Below are positions 1-10,333 of a DNA stretch of 64,000 nucleotides, one piece after another. Positions within the stretch are counted from its first letter, which is position 1, and every line of letters starts with the position of its first letter. The stretch is from an uncultured Verrucomicrobiae bacterium (GTDB lineage Bacteria > Verrucomicrobiota > Verrucomicrobiia > Limisphaerales > AAA164-E04). Location of the stretch: positions 1 to 64,000 of the forward strand of contig CALSPN010000048.1 in NCBI GenBank assembly GCA_943788245.1. Reading direction: 5' to 3'. The position numbers were made by a program, and so were the translations under genes. The notes beneath the pieces are model-generated. The model was not told the origin of the DNA. It saw only the letters and a list, made by a program, of their open reading frames with translations, and ran no database searches.

Positions 1-170
1 TCCACGTGGCTCACCCCGCCAGACATGTAACACAATATCACCGAGCGTGCTTTCGGTTGATGATGGCGGGGCTTACCCTGCGACGCACTTAATTGACTCA
101 GAGCGAGCCCTCCCAGGCTTCCAAACCCCAGCTGCATGAAGCGTCGACGACAAAAAGTATCAGTAAACAT
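1..170 (-). CDS. DUF1501 family protein, N-terminal 56 residues only
   Basis: The start of a DUF1501 protein, cut by the left window edge. These exported proteins resemble sulfatases and in Planctomycetes and Verrucomicrobia usually lie directly downstream of a DUF1549/DUF1553 gene; their reaction is not established. The frame opens with ATG at 170, overlaps the end of the preceding gene by 11 bases and stays open to the edge. Residues 8-20 read CRRRFMQLGFGSL, which looks like a twin-arginine export signal, and the last residues read SVILCYMSGGVSHV, the conserved opening of the DUF1501 core. The overlap suggests translational coupling to the upstream gene, which is itself broken. This piece shows no break of its own. 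Confidence 0.85.
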   Translation of the reverse strand, partial: MFTDTFCRRRFMQLGFGSLGGLALSQLSASQGKPRHHQPKARSVILCYMSGGVSHV

Positions 171-3100
171 ATATTAGCTCCTTTGAATTGAACAATGTGG
201 CAATCAATCGACGCCAGTCTTCGGCGTCGGGGTTTTCTCCTAAAAACTTCTGGCACAGCGTGCGGTCGCTTGCCGTGATCTCACGGGCATAAAACCTCAA
301 AAACAACTCACGCAACACCACATCCACGTCCCGTTTCACATTCACTCGGCTCAACAGATTCCCAGACAAATCCTCTGCCAACCCATTCATCAGACTCAGC
401 GCCTGGGCCGGCACGTTGTTGCTGGGGCGCCGACTTACCGTCGACAAAGGAACCGGGTAGTTGAAAGCGGTCAGGAAGGGGTGCAAGCGGTTACGGATCA
501 CGCTTTCGTATATCGCCCGCTTCTTTTGCCCCGCTACAAAATGCAGGCTATCATAGATAGACTCTGCATCCAGGCGACGCGGTGTGTAAAAAGACAAGTA
601 CTTGTTGACAGGATCAACCTCCCGGGCGGCTGCCGTGATCTGACTGCTCAATTTGAATGCACGACTGGTCACCATCAACTTGAGGCTTTTCTTTAACGAC
701 CAACCATTCTTCTTGAAATCACTGGCCAGAAAATCCAGCAGTTCGGGGTGCGAGGGTTGCCCCCCCATGCGTCCAAAATTATCGGTGGTAGCCACCAGGC
801 CGGCGCCAAAGACATAATTCCACAAACGGTTCACCAGCACGCGTCGTGTCAGAGGGTTGTTGTCAGCCACAATATCCTGCGCCAGCTCCAGGCGCCCACT
901 GTTTGTTCTGCTGTAAGGTTTGTTCCCAAACATTTCCAAGAATTGCCGCGGCACCGCCTTCCCTTCACTTTGATGGTCACCACGATTCAGAAAGGGAGCA
1001 TCCACCGGATCCGACTCATACACTCCCGGGGCGCGGGTGGGTGCGGGGATATCATTTTCAAGCCTGCGATATTGCTGCACCAGTGCCACAACATTTTCGG
1101 GTAATTGTTTCATATTGTGGTTCAATACGTTGCCTTGCAGCATCTGCCCCAAAAATTCCGCCTCATCATCGCTGATGATATCGTCCATCCATTTGTTCAG
1201 TATGTTTTGTATGGTTGTTTGATACGCTTTCAACAAAGACGCTTTGTCCACAGGCGGCGTGGCACCCACAAACTCAGTGGGGCTCCCCTTCTCTGCGGAG
1301 CTTCAGGACTCATCAAAATCTCGCTCACTCCCCACCAGCTACGCTCGTCCCCCGGTCCGCTGATCACGTCGCGAGCGGTGCGAAATTCATAATGAATTTT
1401 TTCACCCTGCCAGATAGCCATCTTCCTCGAACTCTGCCACACGGGCAAAGTTTGATTGAGGCGATGATCATCATGCAACAAGCCCCCAAACGGGTAGTGC
1501 CTGACCGCATAACGCCTTTTGGCTTGTTGACCGGCGGCGCGTATCCAGAGATTGTTACCTGACACCGTCATACGAGGCGACCCCATCACGGCCGCATGTT
1601 TGTCGCTGATGAGATGACTGTATACACCGGCAGGGTACACACCTTGAAACACGTTCTCCCCTTCCCCCTTCAAAGCAAAAGAGCCCGCAGGCTGTGTGGA
1701 TAGGTGTGAGCCATTCCCCGTTTTAAAAAACATGGCGGCCACTTTGGGATCACGCAAATCATAGTATGCGGCGGCTTTTTCCTTCACTTTCTTATTGTGC
1801 GCTTCCACTCGTCCCACATGCCCCTGTAATCCCTCCCAATACGATTCAAACGCTTCCGGCCCCTGCTCTTTCATTTGAAGCCATGGGCTCAGCGCATCAC
1901 TGTCATCCCGTTCCTTTAATTCCACCTTTTGCAGCCTGTCTTCAAGTGATTCGATTTGAGACAGCCAGTAGGTGGCAAAAGCTTTTTTTATTTGAGGTTT
2001 CAGTTGTTTGATGGCCTCTTGGTGGCGGCGCTGTTTTTCCTGGCTGTCCACCACAATGGTGGTGGGGCGATTACTAATCATCACACCATAAAAGCGCGTG
2101 TAATCCTGCTGACTGACAGGGTCAAATTTGTGATTGTGGCAACGGGCGCATGACACCGTGAGGGCCATGGTGGCCTTGCTCACCACATCCACCTGATTGT
2201 CAGTGAAAGTCACCAATTCCTGATAGGCATCCACCACTCCATAACCAAAAGGATTCATACGCAGATGCGCCGGGGCCAATGGCCGATTCATTGACATGGG
2301 TTTCTTCATTGATTCGGGGGGGTCGGCAACAGATCGCCGGCCAGATGCTCGATCATCATCTGATCATAAGGCACATCCTGTTGCAGAGCCCTGATCAAAT
2401 AATCACGATACTGCTGCGCAAATGCGATGTGGGGGTCGCCCTCACTGCCATGACTTTCGCTGTAGCGGTACCAGTCCATCCAGTGTCGGGCCCAACGTTC
2501 CGCATAAGCCTTACTGGCCAGCAATGTGTCGACGTATCTTTCATAGCGCTTCGGATCTTTGCTTGACGCAAACGCTGTCACATCGTCAGTTGACGGCGGT
2601 AGGCCCGTCAACACCAGCGACACTCGGCGCAGCAAAGTGTATGGATCGGCAAGGTCTCCGGGTGTCAGCTGCTGCTCTTCCATACGGCTATACACAAAGG
2701 CATCAATGGGATTTTGACGCCAATCAGCGTTGTTCACCTTCGGCGGCTCAGGATTTGTTATCGCTTGGAAGGACCACCATTTTTTACGCTCGTCCCGCAC
2801 ATCCGTCCCAGCTGCGACCTGCTTTTTTCAGAAGCGGTGGGCTGTGTGTGACGTGGATCCGGAGCCCCCATGCGTACCCACTTTGTGAAATCAGCGATGA
2901 CACTGTCGACCAACTTGGGGCTTTTGTCAGGCATACTCTCTACCCCCGCCTGATGGCGGATGGACTGAATCAATAAACTGTTATCGGGATCACCGGGTAT
3001 GATGACCTTGCCCGAATCACCCCCTTGTCTTGACGGTTGACTCCAGTCGAGGGCCAGCCCACCCTTTTTCTTGTCAATCGAGTTGTGGCATTCGAGGCAT

Positions 3101-3240
3101 TGGTCGGCCAGCACAGGTCGGATCTTCGTTTCAAAAAACTCCCGTTGAACCTCTGTGATCGTCGGATTCTCAGCCAACACCACAGGGATCGAAAGCCCCC
3201 ACAAACACAACATCATCACGCAACAGATGGATCTTTTCAT
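160..3240 (-). pseudogene. Cytochrome c (PSCyt1)/DUF1549/DUF1553 protein, split by several frameshifts
   Basis: One gene for a secreted PVC-type protein, now spread over four overlapping frames: 3240-2758, 2800-2306, 2309-1230 and 1269-160. The first piece has a signal peptide (MKRSICCVMMLCLWGLSIPV) and a haem motif (CLECH). The second carries the DUF1549 region (DERKKWWSFQAITNPEPP onward). The third has a second Cys-x-x-Cys-His (CARCHNHKFDP), and the last is the DUF1553 domain ending SKELIYVY. Joining the pieces restores the normal order and about 1,000 residues. The breaks lie near an A6 run (about 2825), a C7 run (about 2321), a C4 run (about 2278) and about 1265. The family is inferred to be extracellular, haem-binding and linked to polysaccharide or sulfated-glycan use; its exact reaction is unknown. 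Whether the breaks are decay or sequencing indels cannot be decided from sequence alone. Confidence 0.85.
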
Positions 3241-3721
3241 CTTTATATTTCCCTTCGCCTGAATCAGATGACCGAAAACGTCGGTCGATCGGAAGCCACC
3301 TCCCTGAAATTTAAAAATCAGTCATCTATGGCTTACACTTTGGTATATTAACATCTTCGAATCCAAATCCAAGAATCTATTGTTTCATCATCCTGATGTT
3401 TTTGGTTTTGAAGCGCTGGCAGGATGGCAAAGTCCATTTTCGTGTGGTTGTCCCGTTCGAACAGGGTGGCCAGGAGGAGGGCGGCAGAGGTGATGATGTT
3501 GGACACAATCAAATGGGTTTGATGAACAACATGCGATCCCGAGCGATCCAGCACCGGCGCAGATCGATCTTGAACCAGCCATCGCCGTTCTTCTTTTGAA
3601 TCCGAACTGGCAAGGTGGCCAAATCATACCGCGCCCGATTTCCTAGAAATCTGGTGAGATTATCAAACCGATTTTGTGAGCGACGCCGAGGCATGGTGTG
3701 CACCCCATCAAGGGCGCAGAA
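3241..3721. other. Region without a recognisable gene; short open frames on the minus strand
   Basis: No convincing gene. On the minus strand two frames, 3703-3509 and 3554-3348, could be joined by one frameshift into about 110 residues, with a stretch reading LPVRIQKKNGDGWFKIDL that looks protein-like. I recognise no family. It sits between broken genes on the same strand and may be another remnant. Confidence 0.3.
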
Positions 3722-3923
3722 TTACCAACCGGGTCTTGCGGGAGCTTTCAATTCTGCGCCTGTCTTGCCTCCGTGTTTGCGGAGGAGTTCGGCTATTTGG
3801 CTTGTTCATAAGAATGGTCAAATCTAGCGGTGTTTTGTCCAACACAATCTTCGCACTCACATCCGCACCTTTGCCTATAAGAAGTCTGACGGCGACTGCG
3901 GGCTCGTCAATGACCGGGGGCAT
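3722..3923 (-). pseudogene. Ankyrin-repeat fragment with one frameshift
   Basis: A short ankyrin-like piece. From ATG 3923 it reads through AVRLLIGKGADVSAKI and DKTPLDLTILMNKP, a typical ankyrin helix-loop pattern. The frame then drifts into unlike sequence. Shifting by one base at the AAA run near 3810 restores IAELLRKHGGKTGAELKAP and a stop at 3722-3724, a common C-terminus of ankyrin proteins in this phylum. Even repaired it is only about 66 residues, so it is a truncated tail rather than a full ankyrin protein. It begins 7 bases after the restored end of the DUF1080 gene on the same strand. Confidence 0.6.
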
Positions 3924-3929
3924 CCAACA

Positions 3930-5073
3930 TCATTCAATTGCCCTGAGTCGCGCGGCACGATACTGTATGGTGCCCCCAGGCGTATGATGTTGAAAACCAA
4001 TACTGCCTCGGTACGGAGGTTTGAGATCGCGGGCATGGGAGACCGCTTTCACCGTTCACCAGCACCTCCGCAGTGGACCCGCGATTGAAGATCTGCAGCA
4101 AAAACCACTCCTGATCACGACTGAGCACACGCTCTGCAGGTGCTATTCCATAGAAGCTCCCGGTGGGATTGGTACTGTCGGGAGCATTGAAGCACTGAAC
4201 CTCTACCCGACCAGGACCGCCATTGAAGAGCACCCCGCCATTTCCGTTCACGATGGTCTTGACCCAGACCTGGAGTTCAAAGGGGCTGGAGAATTCAGCC
4301 CGAGTCATCGCGGCGCCATCCTTGCCCTGCCCCGTGAGCACCTCGTCTTCGATGCGCCAATCGGAGTGCCCCTGTTCATGCATACCAGCCATGCCAGATC
4401 GGAATAGCGGTTGCCAGAGTTTTTCCTGATCGGGCAGCTCACGGATTTGTATGTTCCTGAACGACGCGCGACAGCCAAGGTTCTGGATGCCAATAAAGCC
4501 CCGTCGCAGTCGGTGCCTGAAGGCAGCGTCGGTGTCCATCGAAATGTCATGAATCAGCTCGCCATTGAGCGTCACGCGCAGATGAGGCCACTCGCATTTG
4601 ATCTCACAGTAGTTCCACTGCCCGGACGGAAGATTGGCAATACGGAGGGGAGCCGCCGCATCATAAATGGCCCCCGGCGAGCGAAGCCCATAAGCCTTTT
4701 GATCATGCCGTAAATGGATCTTGAATCCCAGCTTCGAGCCGGGTCCATCCAATGGGGCATGCAGGAGAACACCACCCTCATACCAGCCTTCGGTCTGATA
4801 CTCAAAGCGGAGCACAAAGTTCTCGTATTCCCGCTCACTGCGCAGCCAGGAAGGATAGGGGCCAGCTCCGGTCGAGAAAATGGCAGAGTCCCTGACGATG
4901 AACGCCTCAGCCGGTCCCACGGCCACCCACCCCTGCAGGTTCCTCCCATTGAACAGGGGCGTAAAGCCCTCATCCGCCGCGGCGCTGAGCCGCAAGGGCG
5001 CATGCAGCGCGATCCACATCACCAATAGAACAATCCGACAGTGCCTCTGTCGCATCAGCTGTCTCATTGTCAC
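3930..5073 (-). pseudogene. Secreted protein with two DUF1080 (3-keto-disaccharide hydrolase-like) domains, frameshifted near the C-terminus
   Basis: A signal peptide (about residues 1-32 from the GTG start at 5073; ATG 5067 is the alternative) is followed by two DUF1080 jelly-roll domains, the first opening FTPLFNGRNLQGWVAVG and the second near residue 220. DUF1080 members include 3-keto-glycoside hydrolases and many uncharacterised PVC proteins. The open frame runs to 3934 but its last 35 residues do not fit the family. Moving one base near 4045-4050 gives HARDLKPPYRGSIGFQHHTP and ends at a TGA at 3930-3932, the expected DUF1080 ending. So the gene carries one +1 shift close to its 3' end. 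Most of the fold is intact, so a slightly altered protein could still be made. Confidence 0.8.
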
Positions 5074-5211
5074 ACCTAAAACTCATTATAACACTATAAA
5101 AAATTGTGGAGCCGACTGCTGCGACTCACCACAGCCTCACCAGCACCATGGCTGCGATTGTTGTGAGTGGGAGGTGTTTCATTTCCGTTTAAATAATGGG
5201 GAGACAACAGC

Positions 5212-5425
5212 TTAGCTCTTTTTGACTGCAAGTCGATCTAATTCCTCTGTTGGCACTTCTTTGCCGCCTAAGTTCACAGAGGCTACTTTTCCTGTGGTTT
5301 TATTAAACTTGATCTTTATTGCTTCTGATTTCTTTTCCGTTGTTCCTTCTAGAATCAGGAGTTCACCTTCTGCTTTCCAAGAACCAATTATCCTGCCGTC
5401 TTCAGATCTTCTTAATCTTCATCTC
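5212..5425 (-). pseudogene. Remnant of a small unknown protein
   Basis: On the minus strand an open stretch ends with TAA at 5212-5214 and reads EDGRIIGSWKAEGELLILEG and later VNLGGKEVPTEELDRLAVKK. The composition is strongly protein-like, but no start codon is found in this frame before a stop near 5430. A frame starting MSEMKIKKI just upstream would join with one shift. I do not recognise the family. It lies downstream of the dimethylformamidase-like remnant. Confidence 0.45.
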
Positions 5426-5483
5426 GCTCATAATCTTGATCACACTCGGATTTCTCTCCTCGGGTTGGCGATGAAGAGTCAGA

Positions 5484-5797
5484 TCATGCCTCCAGCATGC
5501 GTTGAAACAGGTTTTGAGTGATTTGTTGGACGCGCTCGTCAGGGCCTTGTTGCGTTACTCCATGCCTTGTCGGATTTTTGTGACTCGGTGGGCTGGATAA
5601 GCCATTGGCCCACCAAATCGTAGCCGCATTAAAGACGACATTGCCCTTGGGACCGTCGTAGAGAGTCGAGGAATAACGCCCCTCCTTTTTACCCTTAATC
5701 GTGGCATCTCCTTCCGCGACGATATTCATCCCCGGCAGGTTCATGGCCGGAGCTCCATGCAGCGAACGCGACCGAATTACCTGTGCCTTGGACGTCG
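5484..5797 (-). pseudogene. C-terminal remnant of an N,N-dimethylformamidase-beta-like protein
   Basis: The frame reads VIRSRSLHGAPAMNLPGMN, then a segment with NVVFNAATIWWANGLSSPP and QGPDERVQQITQNLFQRM before its stop at 5484. This resembles the C-terminal part of secreted proteins annotated in Verrucomicrobia and Planctomycetes as N,N-dimethylformamidase beta-like. The assignment is from memory of the family and is tentative. An in-frame TAG near 5798 cuts it off upstream, so only about 100 of several hundred expected residues remain. It is the last minus-strand relic before the intact pectate-lyase gene on the other strand. Confidence 0.5.
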
Positions 5798-5896
5798 CCT
5801 ATCTCATTACATTTTTAATCTCTTTGGAAACTTCAATTGTGTAGGTTTATTCTGGTATTGGTATTGTTTCATCTGATTTAAACGCTACACAGGAAG

Positions 5897-5925
5897 TTGA
5901 CAGGGCAACTTTCGAATTGTAGTTA
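5897..5925 (+). promoter_or_regulatory. Candidate sigma-70 promoter of the pectate-lyase-like gene
   Basis: A perfect TTGACA at 5897-5902 is followed after 17 bases by TAGTTA at 5920-5925. Transcription from here would begin around 5932, almost at the ATG at 5935, suggesting a leaderless message. No Shine-Dalgarno sequence precedes the ATG, which fits. Confidence 0.4.
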
Positions 5926-5934
5926 ATTTTCTCT

Positions 5935-8628
5935 ATGTTAGTGAAAATCCGTTACAGTTTAATCCTAATTTCCGGATTTCTTTGTTTCTTTGAGACGAAG
6001 TCCAAAGAGATTCCTGCTTTCCCCGGGGCTGAAGGTTATGGGATGTACACGGTAGGCGGACGCGGTGGTCGAGTGATTAAAGTACGCAACCTTAACGACA
6101 GTGGAGATGGTAGTCTTCGTGCTGCCGTTGAAGCGAAAGGACCTCGCATTGTCATTTTTGATGTCTCGGGCACGATTGAATTAAAGAGCCGACTGAAAAT
6201 ACAAAACGGCTATCTTACGATTGCGGGGCAAACCGCTCCCGGAGATGGGATATGCCTCAAGAACTACGAGGTATTCCTTGATGCCTCTGAAGAAGTCATT
6301 ATTCGATACATCCGTTTTCGAATGGGAGATGAGGCACGACAACAGGGGGATGCGATTGGCGGCCAAAAGAACCGGAACGTCATAATTGATCATTGTTCTG
6401 CGAGTTGGTCTACTGATGAATGCGCTTCGTTCTATGCGAACGAGAACTTCACAATGCAATGGTGTTTGATCGCCGAGAGCTTGCGGAACTCTGTACACAA
6501 AAGCGGCAAACATGGGTTTGGTGGTGTTTGGGGGGGCAAGAATGCCTCATTTCACCATAACCTATTGGCACATCATGACAGCAGAAATCCAAGGTTAGGG
6601 GAGTATGTGTCTTCTTACGCGCTGTCGGACCTCGTCGATCTCAGGAATAATGTCATCTACAACTGGGGAGGAAACAGTTGCTATGGGGGCGAAGGGATGA
6701 ACGTCAATATTGTGAATAATTATTATAAACCCGGGCCCGCGACAGTTAAGAATCAAGAGAGAATTATTGCAGTCTGGAATCGGGTCGAGACCTGGGATCC
6801 CCTCTACAATGTTTGGGGAAAGTTTTACATCGCTGGCAACAAACTTATCGGGTCCGAAAGAGCAACAAAGGATAACTGGAGATTCGGTGTCCAATTCGAT
6901 TCCAAGTGGAAACACATGTCAGAAGAGGACAAACAAATGCTCCGACTGAATAGTCCGTTAGAGGCAGGTATGGTGACGACCCATTCTGCCGAAGAAGCCT
7001 ATCAAAAAGTACTTCAGTTTGCTGGGGCCAGTGTGAAGCGAGACTTGGTCGATCAGAGAATCCTCAATGACGTCGCTAGCGGAACAGTGAGCTTTCCAGA
7101 TGGAGGTAACGGCAGCACAGATGGCTTTATTGATACGCAAGCAGCAGTCGGGGGGTGGCCTGAACTGAAGTCGCGACCAGCCTCTTTGGATAAGGACGAT
7201 GATGGAATGCCTGATGAATGGGAGCTTGCCAATGGATTAGATCCCGATGATTTCCGGGACGGAATTGAAGACATTAACAATGATGGCTATACCAACGTAG
7301 AAGATTATCTGAATAGTCTTTCCCTTCAGTACTATGACACGCGACCTCTTGTAAACTTCGTAAGGCCCCCACGAAACCAAATATTCATCACTCAAAACGA
7401 AGCGGTAATTGAAGTTGAGGCTTATGTAAACGACTACAACGGTGGTTCAATATCTGAAATGGAATTGTATCTGGACGGGCGAAAAATAAAGAGGCTAGAA
7501 GATTCCCATAGCATCATAGCGACATTGACCAACGTGTCTCCCGGTTTACACGAGATTCTTGTCGAGGCTGAGGATAATTCTGGCAATGTCAGCCGAGAGC
7601 GAATTCCTGTTTTCGTCGGCATGAGAAAGGTGGCGCTAAAAATCGAAAAGGATGTACCGAACGGACACGCTGAACTCGAACCTGAGGGAGGTCTCTACGT
7701 CGACAACATTCCGGTTAAGGCCACAGCAATTCCGAAAAAAGGCTACCGCTTTCATAGTTGGATTGGTGATATGGAGAGTGAAGATCGTGTGCTGACAATT
7801 AAAACAAATCGAGATCTCACCTTAAGACCAGTATTTGTGAGCGAGGCAAACCCAGTGGAGCTATACCGTAAGCCGATACGGATCTCATTTGGTCCCTTGG
7901 AAGGATTTTACGCAACTGCTGGATACCAGGTCGACGGGGGCGCTCCGTATGGCAAGAAATTGAGTGGATATACTTATGGCTGGCTTGAGGGATACAACAT
8001 GGCTGGCTCAGTGGGTGACTCGCAAACCAACATGCTCTTCGCAGCCTGCAATGTTTTTGAAACCCAGCGTAGCAATCATTCATGGGGCATCGCTTTACCT
8101 GCAGGGCTCTACAATGTGAGATTGGGGCTTGGGGCCAGGGGGCCTCAAGACACCGTAAACGTTACCGTAGGGCAGTTACGTGCTGATGGCAGTAAGATAT
8201 CCATTCATGACCAAATAGGTGCGGGTGAATACAAGGAGTATTTGTTAGAGAAAGTAGAACTTAAAGATGGAGGCACCGTTCTTTCCGATGTGCGTTTGTC
8301 GTTAAGTAGCGTGAATCAAACTGAGATTTACTTCATTGAAATTGATTCTTTGAGAATAGATGGGCTGAGAAAGTTGAGGGTGACACGTGGTAGCGGTAGC
8401 GGACGATACTACGAGTTTGGCAAACCAATTATTATTGTTGCTGACCCACCTGCTGAAGAAATGGTTTTTGATCGATGGGTTGGCAATACTGAGCCTCAGT
8501 ATTTTGAAGGGGTTGACCAATGGTATCATAGTTCAGAATATATCGGTGATATTTATTCGCCCACAACATTTGTGACGAGACTTGATTATGTGACCTCAGT
8601 AACTGCGACCTACAAAGAAAAACGGTAG
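5935..8628 (+). CDS. Secreted pectate-lyase-like (PL1 type) beta-helix protein with accessory domains
   Basis: An 897-residue exported protein, probably for pectin or a related acidic polysaccharide. A signal peptide (about 1-24) leads into the typical opening IPAFPGAEGYGMYTVGGRGG, then a right-handed beta-helix to about residue 400 with VIIDHCSASWSTDE and FHHNLLAHHDSRNPR, matching family 1 polysaccharide lyases. Next come a calcium-loop segment (DKDDDGMPDEWELANGLDPD, then DINNDGYTNVEDYLN), an Ig-like domain (about 480-565), an InlB-type B-repeat (about 570-640), a beta-sandwich starting IRISFGP with a YTYGW motif, and a last repeat-like segment (RVTRGSGSGRYYEFG). The accessory parts probably bind glycan or the cell surface. 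Base composition looks more AT-rich than its neighbours, which could mean transfer. The catalytic set was not mapped residue by residue. Confidence 0.85.
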   Translation: MLVKIRYSLILISGFLCFFETKSKEIPAFPGAEGYGMYTVGGRGGRVIKVRNLNDSGDGSLRAAVEAKGPRIVIFDVSGTIELKSRLKIQNGYLTIAGQTAPGDGICLKNYEVFLDASEEVIIRYIRFRMGDEARQQGDAIGGQKNRNVIIDHCSASWSTDECASFYANENFTMQWCLIAESLRNSVHKSGKHGFGGVWGGKNASFHHNLLAHHDSRNPRLGEYVSSYALSDLVDLRNNVIYNWGGNSCYGGEGMNVNIVNNYYKPGPATVKNQERIIAVWNRVETWDPLYNVWGKFYIAGNKLIGSERATKDNWRFGVQFDSKWKHMSEEDKQMLRLNSPLEAGMVTTHSAEEAYQKVLQFAGASVKRDLVDQRILNDVASGTVSFPDGGNGSTDGFIDTQAAVGGWPELKSRPASLDKDDDGMPDEWELANGLDPDDFRDGIEDINNDGYTNVEDYLNSLSLQYYDTRPLVNFVRPPRNQIFITQNEAVIEVEAYVNDYNGGSISEMELYLDGRKIKRLEDSHSIIATLTNVSPGLHEILVEAEDNSGNVSRERIPVFVGMRKVALKIEKDVPNGHAELEPEGGLYVDNIPVKATAIPKKGYRFHSWIGDMESEDRVLTIKTNRDLTLRPVFVSEANPVELYRKPIRISFGPLEGFYATAGYQVDGGAPYGKKLSGYTYGWLEGYNMAGSVGDSQTNMLFAACNVFETQRSNHSWGIALPAGLYNVRLGLGARGPQDTVNVTVGQLRADGSKISIHDQIGAGEYKEYLLEKVELKDGGTVLSDVRLSLSSVNQTEIYFIEIDSLRIDGLRKLRVTRGSGSGRYYEFGKPIIIVADPPAEEMVFDRWVGNTEPQYFEGVDQWYHSSEYIGDIYSPTTFVTRLDYVTSVTATYKEKR

Positions 8629-8773
8629 TGGGCAGGAGCAAATAAAGCACAGAAATCAAAGTGCCGAGTTGGAGCGTCGAAAATCAGATAAAGCCCATTG
8701 AATCCGTTGTGAGAATCAGAATCCCCACTGCTCTATCGCATCGGTAAACCGTCCTGACTGAAGGGTGGAGAAG

Positions 8774-8847
8774 TGGAGCGGGTGAAGGGAATCGAACCCT
8801 CGTAGCCAGCTTGGAAGGCTGGAGCTTTACCACTAAGCTACACCCGC
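8774..8847 (-). tRNA. tRNA-Gly (anticodon UCC)
   Basis: The minus strand reads GCGGGTG at 8847-8841, pairing with CACCCGC at the 3' end. A D-arm with GTGGTAA, an anticodon loop CTTCCAA (TCC, glycine), and the T-loop GGTTCGATTCC all fold in the cloverleaf. The discriminator T at 8777 is followed by an encoded CCA (8776-8774). Confidence 0.95.
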
Positions 8848-8860
8848 TTAAGAAGATCAT

Positions 8861-8888
8861 AGTTTACTGACGAAGCTTGCCTTGTCAA
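8861..8888 (-). promoter_or_regulatory. Promoter of tRNA-Gly
   Basis: On the minus strand TTGACA (8888-8883) is followed after 16 bases by TAAACT (8866-8861), 14 bases before the mature tRNA 5' end. The spacing and consensus suit a stable-RNA promoter. Confidence 0.55.
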
Positions 8889-8914
8889 TTCCCTCTTGAG
8901 TATCTTTTTGATCA

Positions 8915-10282
8915 ATGGAAAGTTTACTGATTCAAAACGGTCGTGTTATCGATCCCGCCAATGGTATTGATGCCCATCAGTCCTTACTGATCCTGAACGG
9001 AAAGATAGCTGCCCTGGGTGCCGAGGCCGAAGCAAAGGCTGGTGATGAGATCAAGGTCATTGACGCCAGAGGGAAAGTTGTCTGCCCTGGCCTTGTGGAT
9101 ATCCATGTGCATCTTCGTGAACCAGGTCAAAGTGCCAAGGAAACCATCGAGACAGGTACCAAAGCCGCGGCTTTGGGTGGTTTCACTACAGTAGTGTGCA
9201 TGCCAAACACCACTCCTTCGATTGATTCACCTGGGACGGTTGCCCTGATTCAGGATGAAGTGGAAAAAAGTGCGGCCATCAATGTGTTCACGACTGGGGC
9301 TATTACCAAGGGCATTCAGGGAGACGAACTCGCGCCGATCGGTTCACTGCACGGTGCAGGCGTGGTCGCCATCACCGATGACGGACGTTGCGTGCAGAGC
9401 AACGAACTGATGCGTCGCGCCTGTGAATATGCCAAAATGTTTGATCTTCCCTTGATGGATCATTGTCAGGACTACGATCTGGTCGGCAATGGGGTCATGA
9501 ATGAAGGTCACTGGAGCAATGTGCTGGGACTCCCCGGGTGGCCAGCGGCGGGTGAGGAGATCATTGTCGCCCGCAACATCCAGATGGCTGAGTTGACAGG
9601 TACGCATATTCACTGTCAGCACATGAGTTCAGCGGGCGCAGTCAACTTGATCAGAGAGGCGAGAGACAAGGGCATTCCCATTTCAGGCGAAGCCTGCCCT
9701 CATCATTTCACACTCACCGATGCAGCCCTGGCTGGAAGCGCTCCCTTCTGGGAAAAAGAAGGCAAGCATTTGCTGGATGTGATCAAAATGGATTTCGAAC
9801 GTCCTGAATGGGAATCTTACGACACCTTGTTCAAGATGAATCCTCCCCTGAGATCAGGTTCCGATCGAGATGCGGTGCTGAGGGGAGTCGCAGACGGAAC
9901 CTTGAGCATCCTCGGATCGGATCACGCGCCACACTGCGGCTTCGAAAAGGAAGTGGAATTTGACAGCGCACCTTTCGGCATCACAGGGCTGGAATCGGAA
10001 CTGGCGCTGGGTGTGATGCGTCTTTATCACACGGATATGATGAGCCTGAGTGAACTGATTCGTCGCTGGACCGAAGCACCCGCAAAACTGGTCAAGTTGG
10101 ACAAAGGGACGCTTTCGGTTGGTGCAGACGGTGATGTGACGATTTTCGACCCGGAAGAGGAATGGATCTATGATCGCATGGATACTCCCAGCAAGGCGAA
10201 TAATTCTCCCTTCCATGGATGGCCATTGAAGGGACGCAACAAAGCAACCATCCTCATGGGTAAAGTAGTTTTTGAGGCTTGA
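8915..10282 (+). CDS. pyrC: Dihydroorotase
   Basis: Closes carbamoyl-aspartate to dihydroorotate in pyrimidine synthesis, in the cytoplasm. The 455 residues match class I dihydroorotases. The metal-binding VDIHVHLREPG sits at about residues 65-75, followed by GGFTTVVCMPNT, a mid-protein His (HIHCQHMSS), and the catalytic-Asp motif ILGSDHAPH near residue 335. Length is a little over the usual 420-430. The ATG at 8915 gives the expected N-terminus (MESLLIQNGRVIDPANG); no clear ribosome site precedes it. pyrB is not in the window. bioB follows on the same strand about 50 bases later and may be co-transcribed. Confidence 0.96.
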   Translation: MESLLIQNGRVIDPANGIDAHQSLLILNGKIAALGAEAEAKAGDEIKVIDARGKVVCPGLVDIHVHLREPGQSAKETIETGTKAAALGGFTTVVCMPNTTPSIDSPGTVALIQDEVEKSAAINVFTTGAITKGIQGDELAPIGSLHGAGVVAITDDGRCVQSNELMRRACEYAKMFDLPLMDHCQDYDLVGNGVMNEGHWSNVLGLPGWPAAGEEIIVARNIQMAELTGTHIHCQHMSSAGAVNLIREARDKGIPISGEACPHHFTLTDAALAGSAPFWEKEGKHLLDVIKMDFERPEWESYDTLFKMNPPLRSGSDRDAVLRGVADGTLSILGSDHAPHCGFEKEVEFDSAPFGITGLESELALGVMRLYHTDMMSLSELIRRWTEAPAKLVKLDKGTLSVGADGDVTIFDPEEEWIYDRMDTPSKANNSPFHGWPLKGRNKATILMGKVVFEA

Positions 10283-10333
10283 GACGCTGTTACGGCTTGC
10301 TTTTCGGTGGCTATTTTCTGTAGTCTGTCAACC

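Noticed and set aside
5222-5521. 99-codon plus-strand frame
   Set aside because: It overlaps, on the opposite strand, two recognisable gene remnants that read as proteins on the minus strand.
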